Positions 32,346 through 40,988 of a DNA stretch of 64,000 nt are shown here, piece after piece. The notes under the pieces were generated by a model, which saw only the letters and a program-made list of their open reading frames with translations, did not search any database and was not told where the DNA came from. Source of the stretch: Neomoorella sulfitireducens (GTDB lineage: Bacteria > Bacillota > DSM-521 > Neomoorellales > Neomoorellaceae). Position 1 is the first letter of the stretch. Each line of letters begins with the position of its first letter. Both the position numbers and the translations under genes were made by a program. Location of the stretch: NCBI RefSeq assembly GCF_024733845.1, contig NZ_JANRHG010000007.1, positions 62,001-126,000 on the forward strand, given 5' to 3'.

Positions 32346-33329
32346 ATGGCAAAAAAACTTAAAGGTAAAGTCGCAATCGTAACGGGTTCAGGCCAAGGCA
32401 TCGGCAGAGGCATTGCTGTTTATTTGGCATGTGAAGGTGCCAAGGTCATTACCAACAACAGAAAGCCAGGTTCTGGCTCCTTGGATAAAAAAAAAGAGAA
32501 CATACCTGAGGACGTGTGGAAAAAAATGCTTGAACAAGTCGGTGACGCAGGGAGCACTGCCGAGCTGATTAAGGCAGAAGGTGGCGAAGCGGCTCCTTTT
32601 TATGGCGACGTTTCCGATTGGGCAACCGCTGAAAATATGGTCAATTTTGCGATCGACACCTTTGGCAGAATCGACATCATCGTAAACAACGCTAGCGGCA
32701 TGGGCACGGGTTCCGTTGTCTCCACCGACGAAGCATTATGGGAATTACTTACTAAAGCGAAACTAAAGGGCTCTTTCAACCTGATGCACTTCGCCGTACC
32801 GCATATGATTGAGCAAGGCTTCGGCCGTATCCTCAACACAAGTTCTGAAGCTTGGACTGGTATGCCCGGCAACATCGCTTACTGCGCCGCCAATGCCGGA
32901 ATTGTCGGTATGACTTGGGCCGCTGCCAGGGAGCTGTATCGCTTTGGTATCACCGTCAACGCCTTTTGCCCCCAGGGCGCCTCTCCCGCACACACTGTTG
33001 AGTTCGCCAAAATGGTTCGCGACGCGAAAGAAACTGGAGGCAAAGAGTTCGACCCTAAAATCTTAAAGATGGTTGAGGAAAATCACGGCGACCCTGTCGG
33101 CATCGGTCCCGCTATCGCGTACCTGTGCACTGAGGAAGCTTCTTACATCACCGGTCGCGTATTCGCCATTTATGCCTCAGGTATTATCAAACATTATTCA
33201 GATCCCGCATACGCTTCCGAGATCTCTAAAAAAGGAGCTCTCTGGACTCTCGATGAACTTAATGTTGCTTTCCGCGAAAAGCTGCTTGGCAATAACTATG
33301 TTTCTCCTGCCAGCGTCAGCTCGTGGTGA
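32346..33329 (+). CDS. SDR-family protein with the catalytic lysine replaced by asparagine
   Basis: The 327-residue protein has the SDR cofactor motif TGSGQGIGRG, IIVNNASGMG and an LNTSSEAWTG serine region, but the active-site motif reads YCAAN (Y179, N183) rather than YxxxK. The codon is AAT. The lysine normally lowers the tyrosine pKa and binds the nicotinamide ribose, so activity may be altered. The C-terminus is about 60 residues longer than a minimal SDR. ATG 32346 follows AAAGGAGG; an upstream in-frame ATG at 32307 lacks such a site. It may act with the SDR upstream. Confidence 0.85.
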   Translation: MAKKLKGKVAIVTGSGQGIGRGIAVYLACEGAKVITNNRKPGSGSLDKKKENIPEDVWKKMLEQVGDAGSTAELIKAEGGEAAPFYGDVSDWATAENMVNFAIDTFGRIDIIVNNASGMGTGSVVSTDEALWELLTKAKLKGSFNLMHFAVPHMIEQGFGRILNTSSEAWTGMPGNIAYCAANAGIVGMTWAAARELYRFGITVNAFCPQGASPAHTVEFAKMVRDAKETGGKEFDPKILKMVEENHGDPVGIGPAIAYLCTEEASYITGRVFAIYASGIIKHYSDPAYASEISKKGALWTLDELNVAFREKLLGNNYVSPASVSSW

Positions 33330-33414
33330 TCTATCACATCATCAACAAAAATAGGTTATGAGATTACTATCTAGGGCGTAGTTCTATTATCAAAAAAATT
33401 AAGAGGAGGGGTGA

Positions 33415-34854
33415 ATGTTTATGAATCCATTCCAAGCAAACCCACCTGGGAAAAAAATAATGTCAGTTATTGCTGTGTACCTAGCAATAGTTACTTCAAT
33501 CTTAGTATCTTCAGGTGCCTCCACTTTGCTCCCGGTAGCGGCAAAAGAAATCGGCGGCATTGAATTTTATTCTTTGGCCATGACACTCAGCGGTGTGGTT
33601 AGTATCATATTGATGGCACTATATGGTTATTTTGCCGCTGCAAACCCTGCCGGCAGGCGCATTCTTTTCACAGTGTCCCTCCTTGTAGCTGCCGCATGTA
33701 TATTCCTGCGCGGTATAGCCCCGAATATGTGGGTCATAGTCCTTCCTTCTACTTTACTGGCTATGTACAGCCCGTCCATCTATATCCTTGGTTATTCATT
33801 GATCCGGGATATGTACGATCAGAAGCAGGCCGGAATCTATCTGGGAATAGTAGGAACTATGCAGAGCCTGGGCATGCTCATTGGCCCGACTCTGACCGGG
33901 ATGATTATTCAAATTGCAGGTTGGCGTGTTGTTAACTTTATTATTTCCCCGCTTTTTGCGCTTTCAGGTTTGCTTATGTTTTTTGGCTGCAAGGTTTCGA
34001 AAGAAGAAGCCAAGTCCATGGCCCGTTCTATTGGCAAGTTTGATTATCCCGGAGCATTTTCGGTGGCTGTGTTCCTAGGTGCTTTAGTTCTAGCCTTATC
34101 CCTCGGTAAAATTGCGCCCTTTGGCAGCATACAGAACAATGCCCTGCTTGCCCTTTCGTTCATTGCTTTATTAGTTTTAATCTTTGTCGTTAAGGAAAAG
34201 AGAGCCGATGCCTTTATTCCTTCAACCGTACTCACAGACAGGAATACAGTTTGTCTGGCGGCGGCGAATTTTTTTGGCAACCTCTCAACAATGGCTCTTT
34301 TTTTCTTCCTGCCCCTCTATATTTTGTACGTCATGAAACAAAGCCCTTTGTCAGCCGGAGCTGCAATATCTTTCTATTCCATTGCCGGGTTGTTTATGGG
34401 GCCGATCCTGGGACGGATGATTGCCGTGGCAGGGAATGGCCGAACTGTCTTAGTTTGGTTTAGTGGTGTCCTTAGAGTCATTGTAACTGTTGCGATTATC
34501 TTTTTGCTCAAACCAACTACTCCGCTTATTACTGTTTATATTCTTACATTCCTGGCCGGTTTCTACAGCACCGCAGGTGGTGTAGCTCCGGCGGTCGCAC
34601 CCCAGATCCAGATCCGACCGGAGATCCGCCAGCAAGGCAACTCTGTTGTTCAGCTTGCACAAAACCTTGGTTCGGCAATTGGTATTTCCATATATACAGC
34701 GGTAATCACAGCATTTGGCCCGATGAACGGAATGCCTATAGGTTTATGGATTGCAGCCGGTGCTGCAGTGGCAGTTATTATCTTTGCACTGCCTCTCAAA
34801 AAGTTGGAGAGCGTACCGCAAGCACAATCTAACCAGGCTGCACAGCAAGCTTAA
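33415..34854 (+). CDS. MFS transporter, probably 14-helix DHA2-type
   Basis: The 479-residue protein has about 14 hydrophobic segments and MFS landmarks: GYSLIRDMYDQKQAGIYLGI (loop and motif B region) and LGIVGTMQSLGMLIGPTLTG (motif C-like, typical of proton antiporters). It would export or import a small organic molecule linked to the flanking SDR/PanB-like genes. The start is an ATG behind AAGAGGAGGGG; ATG 33421 is an alternative. The AT-rich style matches the rest of the island. Confidence 0.85.
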   Translation: MFMNPFQANPPGKKIMSVIAVYLAIVTSILVSSGASTLLPVAAKEIGGIEFYSLAMTLSGVVSIILMALYGYFAAANPAGRRILFTVSLLVAAACIFLRGIAPNMWVIVLPSTLLAMYSPSIYILGYSLIRDMYDQKQAGIYLGIVGTMQSLGMLIGPTLTGMIIQIAGWRVVNFIISPLFALSGLLMFFGCKVSKEEAKSMARSIGKFDYPGAFSVAVFLGALVLALSLGKIAPFGSIQNNALLALSFIALLVLIFVVKEKRADAFIPSTVLTDRNTVCLAAANFFGNLSTMALFFFLPLYILYVMKQSPLSAGAAISFYSIAGLFMGPILGRMIAVAGNGRTVLVWFSGVLRVIVTVAIIFLLKPTTPLITVYILTFLAGFYSTAGGVAPAVAPQIQIRPEIRQQGNSVVQLAQNLGSAIGISIYTAVITAFGPMNGMPIGLWIAAGAAVAVIIFALPLKKLESVPQAQSNQAAQQA

Positions 34855-34885
34855 GAATTAACTATTAACGAAGGAGAGTGATTTT

Positions 34886-35035
34886 ATGGGTATTTTAAGT
34901 GGAAGATCATGTTTGTTGGTGGGTGCGAGTTCTGGAGTGGGTTACGGTGCCGCATTGCGTTTTGCGGAAGAGGGTGCAAATTTAATTGCTTGCGCCCGCC
35001 GTGTTGAACGAATTGAAAAGCTTGCGGAAGAGTAA
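34886..35035 (+). pseudogene. 5' fragment of an SDR gene cut off by an IS66-family element
   Basis: ATG 34886 follows GAAGGAGAG and opens a reading frame with the SDR N-terminus (LLVGASSGVGYGAALRFAEE and NLIACARRVERIEKLAEE), about 49 residues. The stop codon TAA (35033-35035) lies inside the left inverted repeat of the IS, which starts at 35032. The rest of the gene is not found on the other side of the IS. Confidence 0.85.
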
Positions 35036-35122
35036 GCGTCAAATACAACCCACTTCGGCACCACCCCCAAGCATAGGGGATAGGATAATCCTTCTCAGAA
35101 AACAAGCTGAGGAGGTTTTTTT

Positions 35123-35449
35123 ATGACCAAAGCCGAACGGCAAGCACTATGGGAAACCCGGATAGCCGAATACAAGAAAAGTGGGCAAAGCGTCAGGGAA
35201 TGGTGCGCTATCCATAAAGACATTAACCCCAAACAATTATGGTACTGGCTGCGGAAGTATAAAGACCAGGACGCAGTTTCCCCGGGTAAATCAGACCGGT
35301 GGTTGCCGGTAAAAATAACCGAGCAGGCATCTATAGAAAAGGGCCACGCTTTACTGGTTAATGTAGGGCCGGCCAGCATCGAGGTAAGACCCGGTTTTGA
35401 TCCCGCCTTGCTAGCCCAGGTAGTCCGGGTGCTGGTAGCGATATGCTAA
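35123..35449 (+). CDS. tnpA: IS66 accessory protein TnpA
   Basis: The 108-residue protein has the helix-turn-helix region of IS66 OrfA (WETRIAEYKKSGQSVREWC followed by NPKQLWYWLRKY). It appears intact and starts behind GCTGAGGAGG. It overlaps the tnpB start by 7 bp. It is encoded in a defective element and is unlikely to support transposition alone. Confidence 0.85.
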   Translation: MTKAERQALWETRIAEYKKSGQSVREWCAIHKDINPKQLWYWLRKYKDQDAVSPGKSDRWLPVKITEQASIEKGHALLVNVGPASIEVRPGFDPALLAQVVRVLVAIC

Positions 35450-36249
35450 ATGAAGCTGGCATCGACCGGGTTTATCTCGCCTGCGGCGCCACTGACTTGC
35501 GCAAGTCCATTGACGGGTTAGCGGTGCTGGTCAAGGAAGGGTTTGAGCTGGACCCCTTCTCTTCTTGCCTTTTCGTTTTCTGCAACCGCTTCTTCCACCA
35601 TCACCATAAGCCGCCGGGAACTGCGCTGGCTGCTCGACGGCCTCCCGTGCTGAACCTTTACCTGAGCAGCAAAAGAGACATTCTCCATGCCGACGAGACG
35701 ACCTTACAGGTGCTGCAGGAACCCGGAAGGGAAGCTACCGCCAAATCATATCTCTGGCTTTACCGTACCGGAAGGGGAGGACCGTCAATTGTCCTTTACG
35801 ATTACCAGACTACCCGGGCCGGCAAACACCCCTGCCGGTTCGTGCTGGACGAATTTTTAACATGACTTAAGAAGCAGAAAGCGCAGGTGCTGCCCAAAAG
35901 TGCCTTTGGGCGGGCGGTTTATTATTGCCTGGACCAATGGGATAAACTCGTCGCCTTTTTACAGGACGGGCGCCTGGAACTGGACAACAACCGCAGCGAG
36001 CGCTCAATCAAGCCCTTTGTCATCGGCCGCAAGAACTGGTTGTTTGCCAACACCCCGCGTGGTGCCAAAGCCAGCGCCATTACCTACAGCATTATAGAAA
36101 CGGCAAAAGAAAATGGGTTAAATTCCTTCCAGTACCTCATATTCCTCTTTGAAAAACTTCCCAACCTGGACATTGAGGACAAAGATGCCCTGGATGAACT
36201 CCTGCCGTGGTCGAAAAACCTGCCCCCTGTCTGCCGGATGAATAATTAA
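35443..36249 (+). pseudogene. Fused remnants of IS66 TnpB and TnpC
   Basis: The first 45 codons encode the start of TnpB (VYLACGATDLRKSIDGLAVL, then LFVFCNR). After the deletion and frame changes, TnpC pieces follow: HADETTLQVL (35689; catalytic region) with SYLWLYRTGRGGPSIVLYDY, a stop at 35863, and the C-terminal block LDNNRSERSIKPFVIGRKNW to 36249. The TnpC N-terminus and part of the middle are missing. The element is not autonomous. Confidence 0.88.
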
Positions 36250-36327
36250 GGTTGTTATAGCCCCCACTTAGGTGATAGGTGGGGGTTATTTTTTCTTCGG
36301 CAAAGGTGGGTTGTATTTGACGCTTAC

Positions 36328-36513
36328 ATCCTTACTAAAGGACTTGTAAATTGGCACCTTGAAGATGCAATCCGCGAGAAACTTTACCCGGTAGAGTTAG
36401 AGACAGGAGCAGTTTTATCAATAGCGGTTTTTAGCGAACAGGAGTGGAATTCCCCTCTATACCAGGCCATGCCTTTTACCCAGAATGTAAGACGTGAGGG
36501 GATAGTTCTGTGA
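36328..36513 (+). pseudogene. 3' fragment of a MNT-type nucleotidyltransferase (antitoxin) gene
   Basis: The frame is open directly from the right end of the IS and reads KGLVNWHLEDAIREKLY, then VLSIAVFSEQEWNSPLYQAM and QNVRREGIVL before a stop at 36511. This resembles the C-terminal part of minimal nucleotidyltransferases (MntA type) of MNT/HEPN toxin-antitoxin pairs. The catalytic GSxxxGxxxxxSDxD part is absent. The stop overlaps the GTG of the HEPN gene (GTGA), as in intact pairs. Confidence 0.65.
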
Positions 36514-36912
36514 AAGAAGAAATTAAGCAGTTAATCCTATACAGGATGGAACGCGCTAAAGAGGCTATAACTGAAGGGAATTGCTTTTTTCAGAAGGCCA
36601 TATACGTACTTCCGTTAATCGGTTATATTATGCCTGTTTCTACGCTGTTTTTGCTATTCTCCTTGCAAAGGGTTACTCGTCAGCCAAACATTCAGGTATC
36701 CGTTCGCTTTTCCACCAAAAGATCGTAAAAACTGGTTTGGTTAACCCTTCGACCGGAACATTATATAACAGGCTGTTCGATGCCCGCCAAAAGCTGATTA
36801 TGCCGACCTGGTTAAATTTGAAGCAGATATTGTTGCTCCCTGGTTTGATGAAGTAAAATTATTTGTCGATCAGCTTGAAACTCTTGTGGTTAAAGATATT
36901 AGTCAGTGCTGA
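36510..36912 (+). pseudogene. Frameshifted HEPN-domain gene
   Basis: Three frames together rebuild one HEPN protein: VKEEIKQLILYRMERAKEAI (from GTG 36510), LFSEGHIRTSVNRLYYACFY and YSSAKHSGIRSLFHQKIVK (from about 36584), then DYADLVKFEADIVAPWFDEV (from about 36796) to a stop at 36910. The breaks lie at a T-run near 36583 and an A-run near 36788. Intact relatives are toxins or RNases paired with MNT proteins. Here both partners are dead. Confidence 0.7.
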
Positions 36913-36938
36913 TGCATTAACCATTAACAAAAGAGGCT

Positions 36939-37103
36939 TTAGCTCTTACCTGCCAGGACCCGGCGGGCTGCCGTTACGTCTGCGTCGGTCACTATCCGGC
37001 CGCCCCTTTCCCGCACGTAATCTTCAACCTGCTTTTTAACCTTTGACCGGATAAAAAACGGCACTTTTTCCAGCCGCGCCAGGGCCTCTGGCGCCCTTTC
37101 CAT
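36939..37103 (-). CDS. Small PCP_red-domain-like protein (54 residues)
   Basis: The minus strand encodes RLEKVPFFIRSKVKKQVEDY followed by a GRIVTDADVTAARRVL stretch. This pattern (A..RL.K.PFF.R...R...E.YA, then VT) is that of the PCP_red domain at the C-terminus of light-independent protochlorophyllide reductase subunit B, also found as small stand-alone proteins in anaerobes. Start ATG 37103 is 7 bp from GGAGG; an ATG at 37109 is too close. The gene is opposite in direction to its neighbours. The function is unknown. Confidence 0.65.
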   Translation of the reverse strand: MERAPEALARLEKVPFFIRSKVKKQVEDYVRERGGRIVTDADVTAARRVLAGKS

Positions 37104-37225
37104 GGACATTCCTCCTGCTTTATTTTCATTTATTTATTTTACCAGCCTACCTCAGGGTGAACAATTAAGTATATCACAGTATAGGCGTTTTATAAAGAAA
37201 AGGGGCCATACTTGCTGCCCTTACA

Positions 37226-37257
37226 GCTGCGGCCGGTCGTTAGGATCAGGCCGCAGC
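37226..37257. repeat. 9-bp inverted repeat in the gap before the pyrophosphatase
   Basis: GCTGCGGCC and GGCCGCAGC surround a 14-base loop; a T5 tract (TTGCTTTTTC) follows about 8 bp later on the plus strand. It may be a terminator or leader hairpin. The rest of 37104-37382 shows only AT-rich spacer. Confidence 0.5.
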
Positions 37258-37382
37258 GGATCATTGCTTTTTCATGCTTCTTGCAATAAAATTTAAAAAG
37301 GCTGTACAAAGCCAGGGTGTACGGGCTTAATCTATCCCGGGGATAAAAGAACAGGGAAGTCCTATTAAGGGGGATTTAGAAC

Positions 37383-38693
37383 GTGGGGAAAGAAATCCTG
37401 GTAATAGGGCACCAGCGACCGGATACGGATTCTATTGCTGCGGCCATTGGTTACGCCTCTTTAAAGAATGAGCTGCAGCAGGGAGGTTTCCAGGCCGCCA
37501 GGTGCGGCAGGCTTAACCGGGAGACGGAGTTTGTCCTATCTTATTTCAATATCCCTGCCCCGCCTTTAATTGAAGATGTCCGTACCAGGGTAAAGGACGT
37601 CCTGGACGGCGGGCTTCTCTTTATTTCTCCGGAAGCCACTGTGCGCCAGGCAGGTATTTTTATGCGCCAGCACGGTGTTAAAACCCTGGCTGTTGTCGAT
37701 AATGACCGGCACTTGCTGGGCCTTTTTACCGTTGGGGACCTGGCAAGGTTACTCCTGGAAGCCTGGGATACGGGTAAAGTTCCCATGGATGAGCCCGTTG
37801 GCAAGGTGATGCAAAGGGATAACCTGGTGGTCTTTCATCAGGACGATCTTATCATGGAAGTTCGCCAGACCATGCTGGACACGCGTTACCGCAATTACCC
37901 GGTAGTCGATGACGGCCACTGCTTTGTGGGTTTAATTGCCCGCTACCACCTGCTGGCCATGCCCGGCAAAAGGGTTATCCTGGTGGACCATAATGAAAAG
38001 AGCCAGGCCGTACCTGGCATTGAAGAAGCAAAAATCCTGGAGGTCATTGATCACCACCGCCTGGCCGATATCGAGACTGCCGAGCCTGTAATGGTTCGCA
38101 ATGAACCGGTGGGGAGTACGGCAACCATTGTCAGCAAGATGTACCGCGAGCAGGGCCTGGAACCGGAAAAGGGCACTGCCGGCGTCCTGTGCGCGGCTAT
38201 CTTATCCGACACCCTGCTTTTTAAATCGCCGACAAGCACTTTAACCGATAAAGGACAGGCAGAGTGGCTGGCCGGGATAGCAGGAATAGACGTAAATGAT
38301 TTTGGCCGGGAAATGTTCCGGGCCGGCTCTTCCCTGGTGGGTCGCTCGGGACGGGAGATTATCCTGGAGGATTTTAAAAACTTCAACTTCGGCGGCACCA
38401 GAATCGGCATTGGTCAGATTGAAATTATCGATTCCGGTACCCTGCCGGTCGACCGCCGGGAACTCAAGACCGAACTGGAAAAGCTTCAGGTAGAGAGGAA
38501 TTATGATTTAGTTGTCCTGATGGTCACTGATTTGATGCGTAACGGTACGGAGCTGCTATTCACCGGGCCCCAGGCGCGGGCCGTGGAACGGGCTTTTAAT
38601 GTTGCCCCCGGGACGGACAGCATCTTTTTACCTGGAGTTATGTCCCGCAAAAAACAGGTAGTGCCACCTTTACAACGTCTATTACAGAAATAA
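37383..38693 (+). CDS. CBS-domain family II inorganic pyrophosphatase
   Basis: The 436-residue enzyme hydrolyses pyrophosphate with Mn/Co. The DHH part begins with VIGHQRPDTDSIAAAIGYA and continues with ILVDHNEKSQAVPG and VIDHHRLADI (DHH). The DHHA2 domain includes GRSGREIILEDFKNF and the SRKKQVVPPL substrate-binding motif. Two CBS repeats (about 65-185) are inserted in the DHH domain, but no DRTGG domain lies between them, giving the short CBS-PPase architecture regulated by adenine nucleotides. The GTG start follows AAGGGGGA. A strong terminator follows. Confidence 0.92.
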   Translation: MGKEILVIGHQRPDTDSIAAAIGYASLKNELQQGGFQAARCGRLNRETEFVLSYFNIPAPPLIEDVRTRVKDVLDGGLLFISPEATVRQAGIFMRQHGVKTLAVVDNDRHLLGLFTVGDLARLLLEAWDTGKVPMDEPVGKVMQRDNLVVFHQDDLIMEVRQTMLDTRYRNYPVVDDGHCFVGLIARYHLLAMPGKRVILVDHNEKSQAVPGIEEAKILEVIDHHRLADIETAEPVMVRNEPVGSTATIVSKMYREQGLEPEKGTAGVLCAAILSDTLLFKSPTSTLTDKGQAEWLAGIAGIDVNDFGREMFRAGSSLVGRSGREIILEDFKNFNFGGTRIGIGQIEIIDSGTLPVDRRELKTELEKLQVERNYDLVVLMVTDLMRNGTELLFTGPQARAVERAFNVAPGTDSIFLPGVMSRKKQVVPPLQRLLQK

Positions 38694-38698
38694 ACGCT

Positions 38699-38743
38699 AA
38701 TGGTGCCTCCGGGATGAGTAAAAGGAGGCGCCATTATTATTTA
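38699..38743 (+). terminator. Terminator after the pyrophosphatase
   Basis: AATGGTGCCTCC pairs with GGAGGCGCCATT (one G-T wobble) around a 13-base loop, followed by ATTATTTA. Confidence 0.75.
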
Positions 38744-38860
38744 CTGCGGTGATGGGTGTCAGACGAGGATTTTCCTTTAAAAATGTCGAATAGCATACGG
38801 CAGGTAAGGAATAGTGGAGAACCGGCGATGATTGCCTAGTAATTACCGGGGGTCTGCCTG

Positions 38861-40315
38861 TTGAAGCTTTTCGAGGTGTTGCCGGAGCGTCTTTTTCAGG
38901 TTTTCAGCGGCCGCAACCGGCAAATTTACGCCGAGGCCCTCCTTCTTCTTTATGAGCAGTACCGGATCAACCGCTTTGGTATCCAGTATGAGGTTATGCG
39001 GGATTTGATGCAGGAGCTGATCGAGAGCCGGGAAGAAGAAGGCGTCATCTATGAGGTGGAGGAAGATGAGGAGCGGGTGCCTCCCGGAACGATTCAAGAA
39101 GCAGGCGGCGAGGATCTGGCAAGGCTCAAGGCCGGAGCCCTTTTGCGCCGCCTGGACAGGCTGCAATGGATCCAGGTGGAAGTACGGGATAATTTCCGCC
39201 GCTATATTGTCCTGCCCCGCTATGCCAGTAGGCTGCTGGCAGTCTTTCAGGAGTTGTGCGAGAACAGGGTTGTCGAGTACCAGCGCTTCGCCTTCGTCAC
39301 CTACCAGCTCCTTTCCGGCGAGGAAGCACGCTTAAGGCCCGGCTTTGCCATCCTGGAGGCCCACAGGATAACCCAGGAATTTCTGGAAGAACTGCGGGCG
39401 CTGGTCAACAACATGAAGCACCATATGGAGCAGGTGGTGGCCAAAACTTCCATCCAGGAAGTGCTGGACCACCATTTTGAAGAATACAAGGCCCACATCA
39501 TCGACCGCAGCTACCACCGCCTCAAGACTTCCGACCACGTCTCCCGGTACCGGCAGCGGATCCTCACCACGGTGCAGGAGTGGCTCCTGGACCCGGAATG
39601 GATGGCCCGGGCCGTGGAAGACGCCCTGCGCAGCGAGTTTTTTACCGATAGGGAAGAGGCCGCCGGTGAGATGCGTCGCGCTTTGATGGATATCGAGGAG
39701 ATTTACCGCAGCCTGGACGAGATGTTTTACCAGATCGATTTGCGCCACAACCAGTACCTGCGAGCCTCTTATGAACGGGCCCGGTATTTAAGCCAGCACA
39801 GCTCCAGCGTCGATCGCTACCTGGCGCACATCCTGGAGTGGACGGCGGCAGGCATCAGGGAGGGCAACTTCGAGATGGAATCCTGCCTGGCCGGCCTTTT
39901 CAATTTGATGCGCTTAAATCTTGTAAATGAGCAGTCCCTCTACACACCGCGGCGGCGCCGGGCGCCTCATAAACCGGAACCCGTGGTGGTGGTGGCCGTG
40001 CCGGAGGAACTCAAAAGGCAGCTTAAGGAACAAAGCCTGGAGCGGGTACGGCAGGCCGTAACCCGGGAAAAGGTGGGCGCCTATGTCCTGGGCCGGATGG
40101 GGACGCGCCGGGAGATGGGCATTGCCGAGCTGGTGCCCCAAAACATGGAGGAATTCCTGTATCTTCTCTATGTTTACCTTTACGGCTACGACGGCCTGGC
40201 GGGCTATCAATTGGTGGCGGGCGGCGAAAACCGCATTCTCGATATAGGCGGTTACCGTTTTTCCGACCGGCGGGTCATCAGGGTGGACAGGCCCGGGAAA
40301 CGGCGGGCCGTTTGA
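38861..40315 (+). CDS. jetA: Wadjet protein JetA (DUF5716-like)
   Basis: The 484-residue protein is the kleisin-like subunit of a Wadjet (JetABCD) plasmid-defence condensin. It starts MKLFEVLPERLFQVFSGRNR, has long helical regions, and matches the JetA class annotated as DUF5716 rather than the DUF3375 class of type I, pointing to a type II Wadjet by my recollection. Assignment rests mainly on context: JetB, JetC and JetD follow in order. TTG 38861 follows GGGGGTC. Wadjet recognises and cleaves small circular plasmids after loop extrusion. Confidence 0.85.
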   Translation: MKLFEVLPERLFQVFSGRNRQIYAEALLLLYEQYRINRFGIQYEVMRDLMQELIESREEEGVIYEVEEDEERVPPGTIQEAGGEDLARLKAGALLRRLDRLQWIQVEVRDNFRRYIVLPRYASRLLAVFQELCENRVVEYQRFAFVTYQLLSGEEARLRPGFAILEAHRITQEFLEELRALVNNMKHHMEQVVAKTSIQEVLDHHFEEYKAHIIDRSYHRLKTSDHVSRYRQRILTTVQEWLLDPEWMARAVEDALRSEFFTDREEAAGEMRRALMDIEEIYRSLDEMFYQIDLRHNQYLRASYERARYLSQHSSSVDRYLAHILEWTAAGIREGNFEMESCLAGLFNLMRLNLVNEQSLYTPRRRRAPHKPEPVVVVAVPEELKRQLKEQSLERVRQAVTREKVGAYVLGRMGTRREMGIAELVPQNMEEFLYLLYVYLYGYDGLAGYQLVAGGENRILDIGGYRFSDRRVIRVDRPGKRRAV

Positions 40316-40370
40316 AAGCAGGGCAAGGGTATATAACATGACGACGGCAAAAGAGCAGGGAAGGCGGTGA

Positions 40371-40988
40371 TTGCCGGTGTTTGGCCCGGGAGAAAATATA
40401 AGCGAGCAGGACAGGGAGCGGTTGCGGGACGTCATCAACCGCCTGCTGGCCGTAAACTTCCTAAACAAAGAGCAGGAAAGAGAACACTACCTGGTTGCGC
40501 GACGCCACCGCCAGGCCCTGGAGGATTTTTTCCGGTTCCTGGGCTGGGAAATCGTCTTTGACGACCGCCACGAGTGCATTTTCGTCCTGGCGCCAGAAGC
40601 GGGATGCCGGCGCAACCTCACCCGGGAGGAGAGCATCTGGCTCCTGGTTCTCCGGCTTATCTACCAGGAAAAGCGCCAGGGCCTATCGTTGAGCGAATTC
40701 CCGGTAACCACCCTCCACGAAATCCGGGCCAAGTACGAAGCCTTTCGCCTTCCTCTTTTTAATAAAACCCGGCTGCAGGAACTGGTACGCCTTGGCACCC
40801 AGTACAGGCTCCTGGAACCCCTGGATGACGACCTGAGCTCCGACGACTGCGCCTTCCGCCTGTTCCACACCCTTCTTTACGCTGTCCGGGCTGATACGGT
40901 GGAGAAGTTGCATCAAAAAATAGCTAACTACGAGCAGGGAAGGGAGGTTGCACCGGATGAAGTGGTTGCGCCGCCTGCGGCTGATTAA
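40371..40988 (+). CDS. jetB: Wadjet protein JetB (DUF4194)
   Basis: The 205-residue protein is the winged-helix (MukE/KITE-like) subunit of Wadjet. It contains YLVARRHRQALEDFFRFLGW, LTREESIWLLVLRLIYQEKR and FNKTRLQELVRLGTQYRLLE, typical of DUF4194. The TTG start at 40371 lies behind AAGGCGGTGA. Its end overlaps jetC by 32 bp. It bridges JetA and the JetC head in the condensin complex. Confidence 0.88.
   Translation: MPVFGPGENISEQDRERLRDVINRLLAVNFLNKEQEREHYLVARRHRQALEDFFRFLGWEIVFDDRHECIFVLAPEAGCRRNLTREESIWLLVLRLIYQEKRQGLSLSEFPVTTLHEIRAKYEAFRLPLFNKTRLQELVRLGTQYRLLEPLDDDLSSDDCAFRLFHTLLYAVRADTVEKLHQKIANYEQGREVAPDEVVAPPAAD

Larger units (their letters stand above)
35032..36327 (+). mobile_element. 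Internally deleted IS66-family insertion sequence
   Basis: Perfect 22-bp terminal inverted repeats starting GTAAGCGTCAAATACAACCC lie at 35032-35053 and 36306-36327; GTAAGCG ends are typical of IS66. The element is 1.3 kb instead of about 2.5 kb because tnpB and tnpC are fused by an internal deletion. IS66 elements usually duplicate 8 bp, but the flanks differ (GCGGAAGA left, ATCCTTAC right), and different broken genes lie on the two sides. A deletion or recombination between two copies is likely. Confidence 0.92.

Noticed and set aside
35024-36335. Target-site duplication for the IS66 element
   Set aside because: The 8-bp flanks (GCGGAAGA and ATCCTTAC) do not match, so no duplication exists.
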